Below the pieces are notes generated by a model that was not told the DNA's origin, made no database searches, and saw only the letters and a list, made by a program, of their open reading frames with translations. This document shows, in pieces, positions 1 to 8,370 of a stretch of 64,000 nt of DNA. The position numbers and the translations under genes were made by a program. The first letter of the stretch is position 1, and each line of letters starts with the position of its first letter. This DNA is from Salibaculum griseiflavum (lineage in GTDB: Bacteria > Pseudomonadota > Alphaproteobacteria > Rhodobacterales > Rhodobacteraceae): positions 186,001 through 250,000 of the forward strand of contig NZ_QETF01000001.1 in the NCBI RefSeq assembly GCF_003129565.1. Reading direction: 5' to 3'.

Positions 1-630
1 TTCCTCGACTGCTCCGAGGACGTGCTGGTCCGGCGTTATTCCGAGACAAGGCGCCGCCATCCGCTCGTGCCAGATGCCCCCGCCATTACAGGCATTGAGC
101 AGGAGATCGGCTTGCTGGCGCCGATTCGTGCCCAAGCCGATATCGTCATCGACACGAGCGAGTTGAGCCCGCATGACCTCAAGGCGGCTCTGGCCGAGTG
201 GTTCTCGGATGACCGGGCATCGACGATGGGGGTCACTCTGCACTCGTTTTCCTACAAGAGGGGCCTGCCCAAGGGCGTCGACATGATGTTCGATTGCCGA
301 TTTCTGCACAATCCTCACTGGGATCCCGCCCTGAGGCCGCTCAACGGGCTTGAAAAGGCGGTCCAGGCCCATGTCGAGCAGGATCCCCGCTTTGCCGGGT
401 TTACCGGCCAGGTGCAGGCGCTGTTACTGGATCTGTTGCCGGCCTTCCGAAAAGAGGGCAAGGCCCATCTTTCCGTCGGCTTCGGATGTACCGGAGGGCA
501 ACACCGTTCGGTCGTCGTCACCGAAACCGTGGCCCGGGGGCTTGCAGAGGCGGGGTGGCAGGTGTCTATAAGGCACGGGGAACAAGATCGCTGGGGTCGC
601 GGGGCGACCAAACGGGACAGGCAGGCGTGA
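1..630 (+). CDS. rapZ: RNase adapter protein RapZ, C-terminal part (5' end outside window)
   Basis: The frame is open from base 1 and ends at TGA 628-630, giving 209 residues. The beginning reads FLDCSEDVLVRRYSETRRRH, which matches the RapZ family just after its nucleotide-binding region, so roughly the first 90 residues (including the Walker A loop) lie outside the window. The C-terminal half holds the family blocks KGVDMMFDCRFLHNPHW and GCTGGQHRSV. RapZ proteins bind nucleotide and, in enterobacteria, small RNAs, controlling amino-sugar synthesis. In alphaproteobacteria the gene commonly sits between hprK and the EIIA/HPr genes, as seen here on the downstream side. The GTG at 22 is internal and is not the true start. 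Confidence 0.93.
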   Translation, partial: FLDCSEDVLVRRYSETRRRHPLVPDAPAITGIEQEIGLLAPIRAQADIVIDTSELSPHDLKAALAEWFSDDRASTMGVTLHSFSYKRGLPKGVDMMFDCRFLHNPHWDPALRPLNGLEKAVQAHVEQDPRFAGFTGQVQALLLDLLPAFRKEGKAHLSVGFGCTGGQHRSVVVTETVARGLAEAGWQVSIRHGEQDRWGRGATKRDRQA

Positions 631-1019
631 TCGGGATCGTTATCGTGGCGCATGGGGGATTGGCAGCGGAATATCTTTCCGCGGTCGAACATGTCGTGGG
701 CCGTCAGCCCGGCATCCGCGCCATCGCGATCGAGGCCGAGGTCGACCGGTCGGCCAAGCAGGAAGAAATCTGCACAGCCGCGGATGCCGTCGATAGCGGC
801 GATGGCGTCGTGATCGTGACCGACATGTTTGGTGGATCGCCTTCCAACCTGTCATTGCGCGCCTGCAGCCCGGAGAATCGCCGCATCATCTATGGGGCCA
901 ATCTGCCCATGCTGGTGAAACTGGCCAAGTCGCGCCGCAAGCCGGTTCCCGTCGCGGTGGAGGACGCACTTGCCGCGGGCCGAAAATACATCAACAGCCA
1001 TTCCGTCGGGCTGGACTAG
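627..1019 (+). CDS. PTS EIIA component, mannose family (regulatory PTS)
   Basis: A 130-residue EIIA-Man domain protein. I chose GTG 627 because it overlaps the rapZ stop (GTGA) and places the family start IGIVIVAHGG at the N-terminus; His9 is the expected phosphorylated residue. The DMFGGSPSN block is also typical of the fold. It is followed 11 bases later by HPr. No sugar-specific EIIB or EIIC gene is present, so the protein probably belongs to a regulatory phosphorelay, not to sugar uptake (inference). Translational coupling to rapZ is likely from the overlap. Confidence 0.9.
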   Translation: MIGIVIVAHGGLAAEYLSAVEHVVGRQPGIRAIAIEAEVDRSAKQEEICTAADAVDSGDGVVIVTDMFGGSPSNLSLRACSPENRRIIYGANLPMLVKLAKSRRKPVPVAVEDALAAGRKYINSHSVGLD

Positions 1020-1030
1020 GGAGAGGGCCC

Positions 1031-1300
1031 ATGGCGCATCGCAACCTGGAGATCGTCAATATCAAGGGGCTGCACGCCCGCGCCTCGGCCAAGTTCGCCG
1101 AAACCGTCGAGCAGTTCGACGCAGAGGCCGAGGTGACCAAGGATGGGCTGTCCGCCGCAGGCGACAGCATCATGGGGCTTTTGATGTTGGCAGCATCCAA
1201 GGGAACCTTTATTGAGGTCGAAACCACGGGCGCGCAGGCCGAAGAACTTGCTGCGGCGCTCGAGGCGCTGGTGGCAGACAAGTTCGGCGAAGGGGACTGA
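1031..1300 (+). CDS. ptsH: Phosphocarrier protein HPr
   Basis: An 89-residue HPr, the normal length for the family. His15 in GLHARAS is the phosphoryl-carrying histidine. Ser46 in GDSIMG matches the regulatory serine targeted by HPr kinase/phosphorylase, which fits the rapZ neighbourhood where hprK is usually found. A GGGAGAGGG ribosome-binding site lies just before ATG 1031. It is the third gene of the rapZ-EIIA-HPr run. HPr would pass phosphate to the EIIA encoded upstream. Confidence 0.95.
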   Translation: MAHRNLEIVNIKGLHARASAKFAETVEQFDAEAEVTKDGLSAAGDSIMGLLMLAASKGTFIEVETTGAQAEELAAALEALVADKFGEGD

Positions 1301-1335
1301 ATCCCGACCGCATCTCGAACGAGGGAAATTCACGT

Positions 1336-2235
1336 TTGACGGAAACGTCTTCCAGAAACCTGCACGACGCGCAGGGCCGTGGCGCTCCGAAGATCTATGA
1401 TCGCCGGAGCCTGACCTATTCCGATACCTTCGACAGCGTGCTGCTGCGGCTGCTCATCAAGTCCATGGAATGGTGTACCGGCAAGATCGAGGTGATCCGT
1501 CGCATCCGCCGCTTCGAAAGCCGCGACATTCCCAAGGGACAGGCCTTTTGGCCGGCCACGATGGAGATCATGGGGATCGACATTCAGACCCCGGAACACC
1601 AGCTCGACCGGATTCCCGAAAGCGGGCCGGTGATCCTCGTGGCCAACCACCCGCACGGCCTGATCGATGGCATGGTGCTGGCCGACGTGGTGGGCCGGCG
1701 GCGCAACGATTACCGCATTCTCACCCGTGCCTTGCTGACCGGCATCGACGAAAGCGCGGCCAGCTACATGATCCCCGTGCCATTCCCGCACGAGGCCGAC
1801 GCCCAGAAACAAATGATCGAGATGCGCGCCAAGGCGATGGATCATCTGGACAAGGACGGGCTGATCGCGCTGTTCCCGTCAGGCGTGGTGGCGCAGGCCG
1901 AAACCATGTTCGGCCCTGCGATCGAGGCGGAATGGAATGTCTTTACGGCCAAGATGATCCGCCGGTCGGGGGCGACCGTGGTGCCTTGCTATTTCCCGGG
2001 GTCGAATTCCCGTGCATACCAGATTGCCGCCAATGTCTCGCCGATCCTGCGGCAGGGCTTGTTGATCCATGAGGTCGTCCATGCCTTCGACAAACCCCAG
2101 GCCCCGGTGATCGGCAAGCCGATCTCGCCCGAGATGGCTGCGGAGAAAGGTCGGGACCCGCGCGGGTTCATGTCATGGCTGCGCCAGCACACGATTGCGC
2201 TGGGCGAGGATCCCGATCGCGACCCGGCGGCCTAG
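1336..2235 (+). CDS. Lysophospholipid acyltransferase family protein (PlsC-like)
   Basis: A 299-residue protein with glycerolipid acyltransferase features: NHPHGLIDG around residues 104-112 and FPSGVV further on, corresponding to the catalytic and substrate-binding blocks. The spacing from the first histidine (His105) to Asp111 is H-x5-D, not the common H-x4-D, a variant found in a subgroup of the family. I used the TTG start at 1336 because GAGGG at 1321-1325 is well placed and the next in-frame ATG is over 40 codons in. It probably acylates lysophosphatidate or a related lipid at the inner membrane; the exact substrate is unknown. Its stop overlaps the convergent hbd stop by four bases. Confidence 0.8.
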   Translation: MTETSSRNLHDAQGRGAPKIYDRRSLTYSDTFDSVLLRLLIKSMEWCTGKIEVIRRIRRFESRDIPKGQAFWPATMEIMGIDIQTPEHQLDRIPESGPVILVANHPHGLIDGMVLADVVGRRRNDYRILTRALLTGIDESAASYMIPVPFPHEADAQKQMIEMRAKAMDHLDKDGLIALFPSGVVAQAETMFGPAIEAEWNVFTAKMIRRSGATVVPCYFPGSNSRAYQIAANVSPILRQGLLIHEVVHAFDKPQAPVIGKPISPEMAAEKGRDPRGFMSWLRQHTIALGEDPDRDPAA

Positions 2236-3107
2236 CGGGTCGGCACCGGCGTCTCGCCACGGTAATCGTAGAAGCCACGCTCGGTCTTGCGGCCCAGCCA
2301 CCCGGCCTCGACATATTTCGTCAGAAGCGGGCAGGGGCGATACTTGGTGTCCGCCAACCCGTCATGCAGCACGTTCATGATGGCCAGGCAGGTATCCAGA
2401 CCGATGAAATCGGCCAGTTCCAGCGGCCCCATCGGATGATTGGCCCCCAGTTTCAGCGAGGTGTCGATTGACTGGACGCTGCCCACGCCCTCGTAAAGCG
2501 CATAGACCGCCTCGTTGATCATCGGCATCAGGATGCGGTTGACGATGAATGCGGGAAAATCCTCGGCCGTGGCGGCCGTCTTGCCCAGCCGTTCGACCAC
2601 GCCATAGCAGGCGTCGAACGTGTCCTTGTCCGTGGCGATGCCGCGGATCAGCTCGACCAGCTGCATGACAGGCACCGGATTCATGAAGTGGAAGCCCATG
2701 AATTTCTCGGGCCGGTCGGTGCGACTTGCCAGGCGGGTGATCGAAATCGACGAGGTGTTGGAGGTCAGGATCGTGTCCGGCGTCAGGTGCGGCAGTAGAT
2801 CCTCGAAGATCGCTTGCTTGACGGTTTCCCGTTCTGTTGCGGCCTCGATGACCAGGTCCGTGGGGCCAAGATCGGTCAGGGTCTGGGTTGTGCCGATCCG
2901 CGCCATCGCCTCTGCTTTCTGGGCTTCGGTGATCACCTCCCGGCTGACCTGGCGGTCGAGGTTCTTGCCGATCGTGGCCATGGCCTTGTCGATGGCATTC
3001 TGGTCGATGTCATTGAGCAGCACCTCGTAGCCTGCCACGGCGCAGACATGAGCGATCCCGTTGCCCATCTGCCCGGCCCCGACGACGCCAATCCGTTCAA
3101 TAGCCAT
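2232..3107 (-). CDS. hbd: 3-hydroxybutyryl-CoA dehydrogenase
   Basis: A 291-residue soluble dehydrogenase that interconverts 3-hydroxyacyl-CoA and acetoacetyl-CoA with NAD(P). The N-terminus has the Rossmann motif GAGQMG (residues 10-15) and an acidic residue after the second strand (LLNDID). The central FHFMNPVPVM block carries the catalytic histidine, and the C-terminal domain follows with NRILMPMINEA. Length is standard for the single-domain bacterial enzyme. It lies on the same strand as etfA and etfB but is separated from them by a plus-strand gene, so it is probably transcribed on its own. A role in short-chain acyl-CoA or polyhydroxybutyrate metabolism is likely. Confidence 0.93.
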   Translation of the reverse strand: MAIERIGVVGAGQMGNGIAHVCAVAGYEVLLNDIDQNAIDKAMATIGKNLDRQVSREVITEAQKAEAMARIGTTQTLTDLGPTDLVIEAATERETVKQAIFEDLLPHLTPDTILTSNTSSISITRLASRTDRPEKFMGFHFMNPVPVMQLVELIRGIATDKDTFDACYGVVERLGKTAATAEDFPAFIVNRILMPMINEAVYALYEGVGSVQSIDTSLKLGANHPMGPLELADFIGLDTCLAIMNVLHDGLADTKYRPCPLLTKYVEAGWLGRKTERGFYDYRGETPVPTR

Positions 3108-3287
3108 ACGCTCGATCCCTGATCCTGTTCGTTGCCGATACCCTATGCCCCGTTCCGGTCCGGCTCAAGGTGCCGCGATGCAGAAAGACGGATCGTCAGG
3201 ATTTGAGACGAAATAGCGGTTTAAGGCTGCTGAAAGGGAATCGGCGGAAATTGGGCCTTGGTGAGACAAGACATGGTGGTGGGACCT

Positions 3288-4064
3288 ATGACACTTCACG
3301 TGAGATCCGTGCGCAATGCGCGCCTGACGACCTGCAATTACGGCCTTTCGCGGGTGGCCTTCCGGGGCCCGCGGCGCCCAACCGACGGGGCCTATGTGGC
3401 CTGTATCGGTAGCAGCGAAACCTTTGCCCGCAACGTGACCCAGCCCTTTCCGAACCTTCTGGAGGATCGAACCGGCACGGTCTGTATAAATCTGGGTCAG
3501 CAAATGGCCGGGCCTGATCTGTTCTTGCAGGATGACGCCGTGCGCGCCCTCATTCACGATGCCTCAGCGATGGTGTTGCAGGTGATGGGTGCGGCCAATC
3601 TCAGCAACCGGTTCTACAAGGTGCATCCGCGCCGGAATGACCGGTTCATCGCCCCCAAACCCGCGTTGCGACAGCTTTACCCGGACGTCGATTTCACGGG
3701 TGTCGCCTTTACCGGCCATCTCTTGACCAAACTGGTCGAGAAAGACCCTGTCCGGTTTTCGCAAGTGCGGGCCGTCCTGCAGCGCAGCTGGGTTCGGCGC
3801 ATGCGGCAATTGGTTGGCCTGGCCAAGGGGCCTGTTCATCTGCTTTGGTTCGCCCCGCGCGACCCTCGGTCCCCAGCGGTCGACGGGCACGACCCGAACC
3901 TGGTCACGCCAAAGATGCTGGGCGCACTGGAAGAGGCCGGGGCGAAACTGACGACTGTCATCTACGAGGGTTGCCCGGGTGCGTTGCCGCAATCGCCCGA
4001 TGCCGACGACCACCGCCGCGTTGCATCGGCACTGTCCAAGGCAATGGGGCGGGGCCTCAAATGA
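3288..4064 (+). CDS. DUF6473-like protein of unknown function
   Basis: About 258 residues. The sequence matches a family I know mainly from Rhodobacteraceae and believe is named DUF6473: CIGSSETFARN near the N-terminus, VLQVMGAANLSNRFYKVHPR in the middle, then LYPDVDFTGVAFTGHL and a C-terminal LLWFAPRDP strand. The GSSET and NLG pieces recall SGNH-hydrolase or sulfotransferase-like folds, but I cannot assign a reaction. The start is uncertain: TTG 3258, GTG 3261, ATG 3273 and ATG 3288 are all in frame. I took ATG 3288, which has a GTGGG stretch upstream. No membrane segment or signal peptide is seen. It is divergent from hbd and convergent with etfA. Confidence 0.6.
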   Translation: MTLHVRSVRNARLTTCNYGLSRVAFRGPRRPTDGAYVACIGSSETFARNVTQPFPNLLEDRTGTVCINLGQQMAGPDLFLQDDAVRALIHDASAMVLQVMGAANLSNRFYKVHPRRNDRFIAPKPALRQLYPDVDFTGVAFTGHLLTKLVEKDPVRFSQVRAVLQRSWVRRMRQLVGLAKGPVHLLWFAPRDPRSPAVDGHDPNLVTPKMLGALEEAGAKLTTVIYEGCPGALPQSPDADDHRRVASALSKAMGRGLK

Positions 4065-4065
4065 A

Positions 4066-4090
4066 AAGGCCCGCCGGTTTGGCGGGCCTT
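4066..4090 (-). terminator. Intrinsic terminator of etfBA
   Basis: A perfect 10-base-pair stem (4066-4075 with 4081-4090) and a five-base loop. Read on the minus strand it is followed by TTTTCATTT, so it fits termination of etfBA. It directly abuts the stop of the plus-strand gene, so it may work in both directions, though the plus side lacks a T-run. Confidence 0.8.
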
Positions 4091-4111
4091 ACAGTCACAT
4101 TATCAGTGGGC

Positions 4112-5044
4112 TCAGCCAAGCTTCTCGGTGAGTTCCGGAACGGCCTCGAAGAGGTCAGCAACGAGGCCGTAATCGGCGACCTGGAAAATCGGCGCTTCTT
4201 CGTCCTTGTTGATCGCAACGATCACCTTGGAGTCCTTCATGCCGGCCAGGTGCTGGATCGCACCCGAGATGCCCACGGCGATATAAAGGTCCGGGGCGAC
4301 GACCTTGCCGGTCTGGCCCACCTGCCAGTCGTTGGGGGCAAAGCCCGAGTCGACCGCGGCGCGCGATGCGCCCACGGCTGCGCCCAGCTTGTCGGCCAGT
4401 TTCTCGATCAGGGCGAAGTCGTCCTCAGAGCCGACACCGCGCCCACCGGACACGACAACACCGGCCGAGGTCAGTTCCGGGCGATCGCTTTCTGCGACCT
4501 TGTCCTCGACCCATTCCGACAGGCCTTCGGAAGCGGGCACATCCACGGTTTCGACCGGGGCCGCGCCGCCTTCACCGGCGGCGTCAAAGGTCGAGGTGCG
4601 GAAGGTGACGACCTTCTTGGAATCGGACGACTTCACCGTCTGGATCGCGTTGCCCGCGTAGATGGGGCGTTCGAACGTGTCGGCATCGACCACGGCGGAA
4701 GCATCCGAGATCACCATGACGTCCAGCAGCGCGGCCACGCGCGGCATCACGTTCTTGGCGTCCGTGGTGGCCGGGGCGGTGATGTGGTCGTAGTCACCGG
4801 CGAGCGAGACGATCAGACCGGCAGTGGATTCGGCCAAGCGATGGCCCAGGCTGTCATCCTCGGCCACCAGGACCTTGGAAACACCGTCGATCTTGGCGGC
4901 GGCGTCGCCCGCAGCGGCGGCAGACCCGCCCGCGCACAGCACGGTCACGTCACCCAGTTGCTTGGCAGCGGTCACCGCCTTGGCGGTGGCATCCATAGCC
5001 AATTCGCCGTCATTGACTTCGGCAAGCAGCAGAACAGCCATCAC
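4112..5044 (-). CDS. etfA: Electron transfer flavoprotein subunit alpha
   Basis: A 310-residue alpha subunit, normal length. The C-terminal FAD-binding domain is intact: [11 protein letters not shown], then [36 protein letters not shown] and [12 protein letters not shown]. With EtfB it forms the soluble heterodimer that takes electrons from acyl-CoA and other dehydrogenases and delivers them to ETF-ubiquinone oxidoreductase. Its ATG overlaps the etfB stop by four bases (5041-5044), so the two are translationally coupled. A strong terminator follows the gene. Confidence 0.97.
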   Translation of the reverse strand: MMAVLLLAEVNDGELAMDATAKAVTAAKQLGDVTVLCAGGSAAAAGDAAAKIDGVSKVLVAEDDSLGHRLAESTAGLIVSLAGDYDHITAPATTDAKNVMPRVAALLDVMVISDASAVVDADTFERPIYAGNAIQTVKSSDSKKVVTFRTSTFDAAGEGGAAPVETVDVPASEGLSEWVEDKVAESDRPELTSAGVVVSGGRGVGSEDDFALIEKLADKLGAAVGASRAAVDSGFAPNDWQVGQTGKVVAPDLYIAVGISGAIQHLAGMKDSKVIVAINKDEEAPIFQVADYGLVADLFEAVPELTEKLG

Positions 5045-5799
5045 ACGACCCCCTTCTCTTTGAGTTTCTCGACCAGTTCGTCGACCGAGCCGACGATCTC
5101 GCCAGCCTGGCGCGCTTCGGGTTCGGACGTCGAGACGATGGACAGGCGCGGGGTGACATCGACGCCGTAATCCTCGGCGGTCTTCTCATCCAGCGGCTTC
5201 TTCTTCGCCTTCATGATGTTGGGCAGCGAGGCGTAGCGCGGCTCGTTCAGGCGCAGGTCGACCGTGACGATGGTCGGCATCTTGACCTTGATGGTCTGAA
5301 GCCCGCCATCGACCTCACGGGTCACCACGGCGCTGTCGCCGTCCACGTCCAGAGCGCTGGCAAAGGTGCCCTGGGACCAGCCCAGCAGCGCCGACAGCAT
5401 CTGGCCGGTGGCGTTCATGTCGTTGTCGATCGCCTGCTTGCCCGCGATGACCAGACCGGGCTGCTCTTCCTCGACGACCTTGGCAAGGATCTTGGCGACG
5501 GCCAGCGGCTCGATGTCCTGGTGGACGTCCTCGGCGGCCACGACCAGGATCGCCCGGTCGGCCCCCATGGCGAGCGCGGTGCGCAGGGTTTCCTGGGCCT
5601 GTTTCACGCCGATGGATACAGCCACGACCTCATCGGCCTTGCCGGCCTCTTTCAGGCGGATCGCCTCTTCGACCGCGATTTCGTCGAACGGGTTCATCGA
5701 CATCTTGACGTTGGCGAGATCGACCCCGGAACCATCCGCCTTGACGCGGACCTTCACGTTGTAATCGATCACGCGTTTGACGGGCACGAGCACCTTCAT
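5041..5799 (-). CDS. etfB: Electron transfer flavoprotein subunit beta
   Basis: A 252-residue beta subunit beginning [20 protein letters not shown], the usual N-terminus of this AMP-binding subunit. The central ETF signature region [15 protein letters not shown] and the tail [18 protein letters not shown] are present. AGGGAGAT lies a few bases before the ATG on the minus strand. It is first in the etfBA pair. The gap of 190 bases upstream suggests its own promoter, but I could not point to convincing -35 and -10 boxes. Confidence 0.97.
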   Translation of the reverse strand: MKVLVPVKRVIDYNVKVRVKADGSGVDLANVKMSMNPFDEIAVEEAIRLKEAGKADEVVAVSIGVKQAQETLRTALAMGADRAILVVAAEDVHQDIEPLAVAKILAKVVEEEQPGLVIAGKQAIDNDMNATGQMLSALLGWSQGTFASALDVDGDSAVVTREVDGGLQTIKVKMPTIVTVDLRLNEPRYASLPNIMKAKKKPLDEKTAEDYGVDVTPRLSIVSTSEPEARQAGEIVGSVDELVEKLKEKGVV

Positions 5800-5989
5800 C
5801 AGCGTAAATCTCCCTATGGATTCCTAATCTCGACGGTGTTGGTAGCGCGGGCGCGGGCCGTGCGACAGTGCAAAATCGTCACGTTAGCGCCAACCTACGC
5901 CGCGTTCTTTCGAAACCGGGCCGCCGAGCGCCGCTCGTTGCCGCCATGCCGGGCGGCAACATCGCCCCGCCCGCCGTCCCGTGCACGGA

Positions 5990-6565
5990 TCAGCGGTTGG
6001 CGCCCGGCTGCCAGAGAACGTCGTCGTGGCCGTCGTTGTTCGCGATGCGTGCGGCTACGAAGAACCAGTCGCTGAGGCGGTTGAGGTATTTCACCGCCGC
6101 AGGGTTCACGGTTTCCATCGTCGCCAATTCCACCGCCAGCCGTTCGGCCCGGCGCGATACCGTGCGGCAGACATGAAGGTGGGCGGCCAGGGCGGAGCCT
6201 CCGGGCAGGATGAAGCTGCGCAGCGGCTGCAACTTGCCGTTCATCGTATCGATTTCGGCCTCCAGCCGGGTGACCTGGCTGTCCGACACCCGCAGGGGCG
6301 GGTATTCGGCTTCGGCGTCCTTTTCCATATCGGGACGGCACAGGTCGGCACCGAGGTCGAACAGGTCATTCTGAATCAGGCCAAGAAGCGCATCCAATTC
6401 GCCGTCGGCATGCTGGCGGGCCATGCCCACCGTGGCATTGGTTTCATCCACTGTCCCATAGGCGATGACGCGCATCGAATGCTTGGCCACGCGTGCCCCG
6501 TTTCCAAGGGCGGTTTCGCCCGCATCGCCGGTCTTGGTGTAGATCTTGTTGAGGACAACCATCAT
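5990..6565 (-). CDS. Cob(I)yrinic acid a,c-diamide adenosyltransferase, PduO type
   Basis: A 191-residue PduO-family ATP:cob(I)alamin adenosyltransferase. It has the N-terminal KIYTKTGDAGETAL block that binds ATP, TVDETNATVG, and the late SRRAERLAVEL and NRLSDWFFVAAR blocks of the active site. It transfers the adenosyl group to cobalt(I) corrinoid, supplying coenzyme B12 for enzymes such as methylmalonyl-CoA mutase. Its first codons (ATGATG on the minus strand) overlap the stop of the small membrane-protein gene (ATGA). Closeness to etfBA and hbd suggests a link to acyl-CoA or propionate metabolism (inference). Confidence 0.92.
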   Translation of the reverse strand: MMVVLNKIYTKTGDAGETALGNGARVAKHSMRVIAYGTVDETNATVGMARQHADGELDALLGLIQNDLFDLGADLCRPDMEKDAEAEYPPLRVSDSQVTRLEAEIDTMNGKLQPLRSFILPGGSALAAHLHVCRTVSRRAERLAVELATMETVNPAAVKYLNRLSDWFFVAARIANNDGHDDVLWQPGANR

Positions 6566-6762
6566 TCCGCTCCGTTCAGCAAAAGGGCACCGATCACGAT
6601 AATGGCGACCGCAATGAATTGCGCGATGATCCGCAGCTGCATCACCTTGTTGGATTTCTTGGGATCGGCCCCGGTGCCGAACATGGCGACCCCTCGGATG
6701 AGGATCAGAGCCACCACCACGCAGGCGATGACGATCGCGACGATAAGAGGTTGGGCAGTCAT
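6562..6762 (-). CDS. Twin-transmembrane small protein (HIG1-domain-like)
   Basis: A 66-residue protein with two predicted membrane helices (about residues 6-22 and 46-62) joined by a short basic loop holding GTGADPKKSNKVMQLRI. The K-x-SNK-x-M-x-x-R pattern between the helices resembles alphaproteobacterial proteins annotated as twin-transmembrane or HIG1-like, a family linked to respiratory complexes in mitochondria. Function here is not established. Its stop overlaps the start of the adenosyltransferase gene, so the two are co-translated. Confidence 0.75.
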   Translation of the reverse strand: MTAQPLIVAIVIACVVVALILIRGVAMFGTGADPKKSNKVMQLRIIAQFIAVAIIVIGALLLNGAE

Positions 6763-6823
6763 GACCGGGCCTTTCTGTTTCTGGTTTCGTCGGACTTAGC
6801 AGCTATGGCGGCAAAGGAAAGGG

Positions 6824-7657
6824 TCAGCCCCTGGCGATCAGCCAGTCCAGCCCCCGCGTGGGCAGCAATCGGCGCGCCATTCCCATGAGATAGGTCGGCG
6901 TTGTGACATAGTAGCGCGGGCGCGGGCGCGGTGCCTCCAGCGCATGAACCAGCTTGCGCGTGACGGCTGAGGGCGGCAATTCGAAGGCGTCGGGTTTGTC
7001 CTTGTCGTGGTAGAGCCGCTTCAGAAGACCCGATTCATATTGGTCTTTTCGGGCCGATTCCTTCCAGTCGATCCAGGTTTCGAATGGGCGGCGCGAGTTT
7101 TCCCGGATACGGCTGGTGATCGGGCCGGGCTCGATCAGGATGACGTCGATCCCGGTGTCAGCCATTTCGAGGCGCAAGACATCCGTCAGCCCCTCCATCG
7201 CGTATTTCGTGGACACGTAGGCGCCGCGCCATTTCATCGGGATGAACCCGAGGATCGAGGAGCAATTGATGATCCGCCCGTGCCCCTGGGCACGCATCAC
7301 CGGGATCACCTCGCGGGTCAGGTCATGGACGCCGAACAGGTTGGTTTCATAGATGGCGCGCAGGGCATCGCGCGGCACATCCTCGACCGCGCCCGGGATC
7401 GCATAGGCGCCATTGTTGAAGACCGCATCGAGCGTGCCGCCGGTGGCGTCCAGAACTTCGTCCAGCGCGGTGCGGATTGAAACCGGGTCCTCGTAATCGA
7501 GTCGCGGACTCTGCAGCCCCTCGGCCCGCAGTTTCTCGCAATCGTATTCCGCCCGGCAAGAGGCGAAGACCTGCCAGCCGCGCGCGTGCAATGTGCGGGC
7601 GGCATCTGCACCAATACCCGACGAACAGCCGGTGATCAGGATGGAACGCTGTGTCAT
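6824..7657 (-). CDS. Short-chain dehydrogenase/reductase (SDR) family oxidoreductase
   Basis: A 277-residue classical SDR. Cofactor loop TGCSSGIG at residues 9-16, NNGAY near 81, serine in NCSSILG near 133 and the catalytic YVSTK with Tyr147 and Lys151 are all intact, so it should be an active NAD(P)-dependent oxidoreductase. I chose ATG 7657 over an upstream in-frame start because it puts the first beta strand at the N-terminus. The C-terminal part (RPRPRYYVTTPTYLMGMARR) is typical of a subgroup acting on lipid-like or unknown substrates. It precedes the twin-membrane protein gene by 61 bases on the same strand. Confidence 0.88.
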   Translation of the reverse strand: MTQRSILITGCSSGIGADAARTLHARGWQVFASCRAEYDCEKLRAEGLQSPRLDYEDPVSIRTALDEVLDATGGTLDAVFNNGAYAIPGAVEDVPRDALRAIYETNLFGVHDLTREVIPVMRAQGHGRIINCSSILGFIPMKWRGAYVSTKYAMEGLTDVLRLEMADTGIDVILIEPGPITSRIRENSRRPFETWIDWKESARKDQYESGLLKRLYHDKDKPDAFELPPSAVTRKLVHALEAPRPRPRYYVTTPTYLMGMARRLLPTRGLDWLIARG

Positions 7658-7697
7658 GGCCCCGCTTTTGTCCGTAACCGGCGCCGGGGACAAGGGC

Positions 7698-8216
7698 TCA
7701 GCTCGGGTCGGTCAGCAGACGGACGGCCATCCAGCCGCGCTGGCCAGTCTGAACCACCTCGAGCCGGGCCCAGCCCTGCAAGACCTCGCGCACCTCGACC
7801 TCGGTGCCGCGGGGCAGGGTGGCGACGACGCCGTGCGTCGTGCCGGGGCCGAGTCGCATGTTCACGAAACTGCCGGCAACCGTGCGCAGGTCGGGCGGTG
7901 GTGTGGGCGCCGGGGCGGGCTCCTGTCGATCCGCGTTGTCCTGCGGCCACGATGCGACGTCGAGAGCGGCGGCGGGCTGCGGTTGTTGCGCGGCATAAGC
8001 GGCCGGCGTCACGGAGGGCGCGGCGTCGCCGTCGGAGGGGGCGATCGCCGAAAGAGCCGACGTATCGGCACGGGTCGTGATCACCGACGGTTCCGCCTCT
8101 TCGGTAGGTGCTTCGGCCTTGGCGTCGCGCTCTTGCGGTTGGAAATCAGCTCCGCCGGAGATTTCATAATAGGCCCAGCCCATGAAGGCGAAGGACAGCC
8201 AGACATAGGTTTTCAT
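7698..8216 (-). CDS. SH3 domain-containing protein, membrane-anchored or secreted
   Basis: About 172 residues. A short N-terminal hydrophobic stretch ([17 protein letters not shown]) could be a membrane anchor or signal. A long low-complexity region rich in Ala, Pro, Glu and Gln follows (about residues 25-112). The C-terminal 55 residues form a bacterial SH3-like domain with [19 protein letters not shown] and GWARLEV. Such domains usually contact peptidoglycan or protein ligands in the periplasm. ATG 8216 was chosen over an upstream in-frame start because GGGGGGATC precedes it. It is divergent from parC. No specific function can be given. Confidence 0.75.
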   Translation of the reverse strand: MKTYVWLSFAFMGWAYYEISGGADFQPQERDAKAEAPTEEAEPSVITTRADTSALSAIAPSDGDAAPSVTPAAYAAQQPQPAAALDVASWPQDNADRQEPAPAPTPPPDLRTVAGSFVNMRLGPGTTHGVVATLPRGTEVEVREVLQGWARLEVVQTGQRGWMAVRLLTDPS

Positions 8217-8335
8217 ACCTGATCCCCCCAGAGATCTCTGGATACGCAAACAACGCCAGTACCATAGCGCGGGTTCCGAAATCCGGCGAGTCATCATTGC
8301 GGGGAATTTCGCCGCGCCGAATGCGCAATTGGCGA

Positions 8336-8364
8336 TTTACGGCGCGCGCGGGCTTGGCTACACA
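8336..8364 (+). promoter_or_regulatory. Candidate parC promoter
   Basis: TTTACG (8336-8341), 17 bases, then TACACA (8359-8364). The predicted transcription start falls at or next to the parC ATG at 8371, and no Shine-Dalgarno sequence precedes that ATG. This would make a leaderless or nearly leaderless messenger. Assignment is by eye only. Confidence 0.4.
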
Positions 8365-8370
8365 GCATTT

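Noticed and set aside
5937-5960. Nine-pair hairpin after the adenosyltransferase gene as terminator
   Set aside because: On the minus strand no T-run follows the stem; it may be a simple stabilising hairpin.
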